Part shown: positions 18,450-19,860 of the stretch, in pieces
Layout: every line of letters starts with the position of its first letter
Numbering within the stretch: position 1 is the stretch's first letter
DNA from: Rhodococcus sp. IITR03
GTDB taxonomy: Bacteria; Actinomycetota; Actinomycetes; Mycobacteriales; Mycobacteriaceae
NCBI GenBank assembly: GCA_001017865.1
Contig: LATQ01000241.1
Location: 1-19,860, forward strand
Reading direction: 5' to 3'
DNA: 19,860 bases
Position numbers and translations under genes: made by a program
Notes under the pieces: model-generated
Databases searched by the model: none
Seen by the model: the letters and a program-made list of their open reading frames with translations, nothing else
What the model was told of the DNA's origin: nothing

Positions 18450-19860
18450 ATGACTACAGTTCTCGGTGTCTCGGTCGGTGCCAGCGCGGTGCGCTTTGCG
18501 CGACGTGACACCGGGAGCGTGGACAGCCCGATCTTCCGCTCCCGCTCGATGCCCGCCCTGCTCGACCGGCCGGCCGAACTGGCCGCGGAGTCCATCGAGA
18601 CGATGCTCGCCGAGACCGACGAGATCGAGCAGGTGCGCGCCATCGGCGTCGCCTATCAGAACGAGACGCAGGCCGATTTCGTCCAGGGCGCGATGAGCCG
18701 ACTGGACATCGACAACTTCCGGCTCGTCCCGGAAGTGACCGCGGCGCTCGAAATGCTGGAGACCACAGGAGATCTCGGCGACCACGAGACGCTCGTGTTC
18801 TACGATCTCGCAGTTCGGGCCTCACCGTCACCGTCGTCGACCGGGGCACCCGCATCGCACTGAGCACGGCGCGCTCGGACCGGATCAGCGGTGACCTCGT
18901 CGACCGGCTGATCTACGACCACCACGTCGACCTGCAGCGTTTCGCCGAGCCGACCGACATGGCGGCGCAACGGGCGCTCACGGCCCGGTGCCGCGACGCG
19001 AAGGAGCAACTGTCGTCGAAGGACGCAGTGTGCATGCCCGGTGAGGGCGGTCTGCTGCTGCTCTCGCAGGACAGCTTCGATTCGCTCATCGACGGCCCCG
19101 TGAAGGCGTCCGCCCGCCTCACCCTCGACGTCATCCGCCGTTCGGGACGCACTCCCGACGCGGCGGTGCTCATCGGGGGCGGAGCAAATATTCCGCTGGT
19201 CACCGCCGTGATGGAGTCGTGGCTCGACATTCCGGTGATCGTGCCCTCGCAGCCCGAACTCGTGGCAGCGGAAGGTGCGGCACTCCTCGCCCGCCCGGAC
19301 ACCGCGAAGGTCGCCGAAACAGCGGAGTTCGCCGCACCGACGGAACTCACCGAGACGGCACAGTTCGCCCCGCAGTTGGTCGCGCCGGACGCGCCGACCG
19401 AGAGCTTCGCTACCGCCGACATCCGGCAGGAGACCGAGGCGCCCGCGCAGCCACGGAACCGTCGACGTCTCCTGCTCGCGGGTGGTGCCGTCGTCGTCGC
19501 GGCGGCGATCGCCCTGGGTGTCGACCTGCTGCAGGATTCCGGTCGCGATCCGCAGCCCACCGCCACGCAGCAGGAGATACAGGAGCCGCCGGCGCAACCG
19601 GCAGCGGAACCCCGGTCCACGACCCCCACCGACACATCGACCGCGGCGGAAACCGTCCCGGCGGTCTCGGACGAGCAGTCGACGGTCACCGATCGCAGCG
19701 AGACCCGCACCACCTACCGGCCGCAGACGACGGCGGAAACCTCCACGACCTCCACGCAGGTCCCCGCCACCACCGGGACGCAGGACGAGGCGGCGCCCGA
19801 CACCTCGGTGCCGTCACTCGAACCGGAGCCGGCCCCCACGGTCCCCCGGGCTCCCCTCAA
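18450..19860 (+). CDS. Hsp70/actin-fold membrane-anchored protein, partial and frameshifted
   Basis: The N-terminal two-thirds is an Hsp70-like ATPase fold on the cytoplasmic side. It has phosphate loop 1 as VLGVSVGASAVRFARRD (4-20) and RLVPEVTAALEMLE before the second lobe. Phosphate loop 2 is FYDLGSSGLTVTVVDRGTR (about 117-135), and the adenosine motif is VLIGGGANIPLVTAVME (about 232-248). Loop 2 is reached only if one G is added at 18810. A basic stretch and a single membrane helix, RRRLLLAGGAVVVAAAIALG (about 338-357), follow. An extracytoplasmic Thr/Pro/Gln-rich tail then runs off the right edge. No substrate-binding domain of true DnaK is present. Similar Hsp70-like proteins with membrane tails occur in rhodococci and mycobacteria with poorly known roles, perhaps in the cell envelope (inference). 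Confidence 0.82.

Overview
The window looks like chromosomal DNA of a high-GC mycolic-acid actinobacterium, most likely Rhodococcus or a close relative (inference). The grounds are an mce/yrbE lipid-transport operon with a tandem-TetR regulator of the Mce3R type, a mycothiol-associated DinB-like protein, a monomeric NADP isocitrate dehydrogenase, GTG starts and TANNNT boxes placed for leaderless mRNAs. No tRNA, rRNA, IS element or CRISPR array was seen.

Layout. (1) 1-3255, minus strand: a small membrane protein, yrbE-A, yrbE-B and an mce gene that runs off the left edge. (2) 3592-4859, plus: a two-domain TetR regulator, divergent from that operon as mce3R is from yrbE3A in Mycobacterium tuberculosis. 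A repeated element, GTGAAC-N3-CATTCCGA, lies on both sides of the small membrane gene, and one copy overlaps a candidate -35 box. (3) 5072-6669, plus: a nitronate monooxygenase-family flavoprotein and a PadR regulator. (4) 9433-6761, minus: a Tat-exported metallophosphoesterase, a small lipoprotein and two small membrane proteins, the first three joined by GTGA stop/start overlaps. (5) 11939-9683, minus: monomeric isocitrate dehydrogenase with a strong hairpin beyond it. (6) 12936-12488, minus: a secreted cupin. (7) 13085-14797: an FMN-binding split-barrel/DUF2470 protein convergent with a macrolide 2'-phosphotransferase-like kinase. (8) 14950-17423: an unrecognised 221-residue protein, an orphan gas-vesicle GvpA/J protein, a mycothiol-dependent maleylpyruvate isomerase-like protein and a zinc-ribbon protein. 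(9) 18234-17430, minus: an enoyl-CoA hydratase. (10) 18450 to the right edge, plus: an Hsp70/actin-fold membrane protein, partial.

About half of the genes are broken by frameshifts. Nearly every break is repaired by adding one G or C to a short G/C run, and each repaired complete gene then has a length divisible by three. The natural reading is systematic under-calling of G/C runs in the sequence rather than real gene decay. Gene coordinates below therefore span the frameshifts and describe the repaired product.

Biologically the most interesting part is the Mce3R-like regulator, the divergent yrbE/mce operon with its extra small membrane protein, and the shared candidate operator. Secondary points are the GvpA homologue without other gas-vesicle genes, the Tat-phosphoesterase/lipoprotein/membrane-protein operon, and the membrane-anchored Hsp70-like protein.
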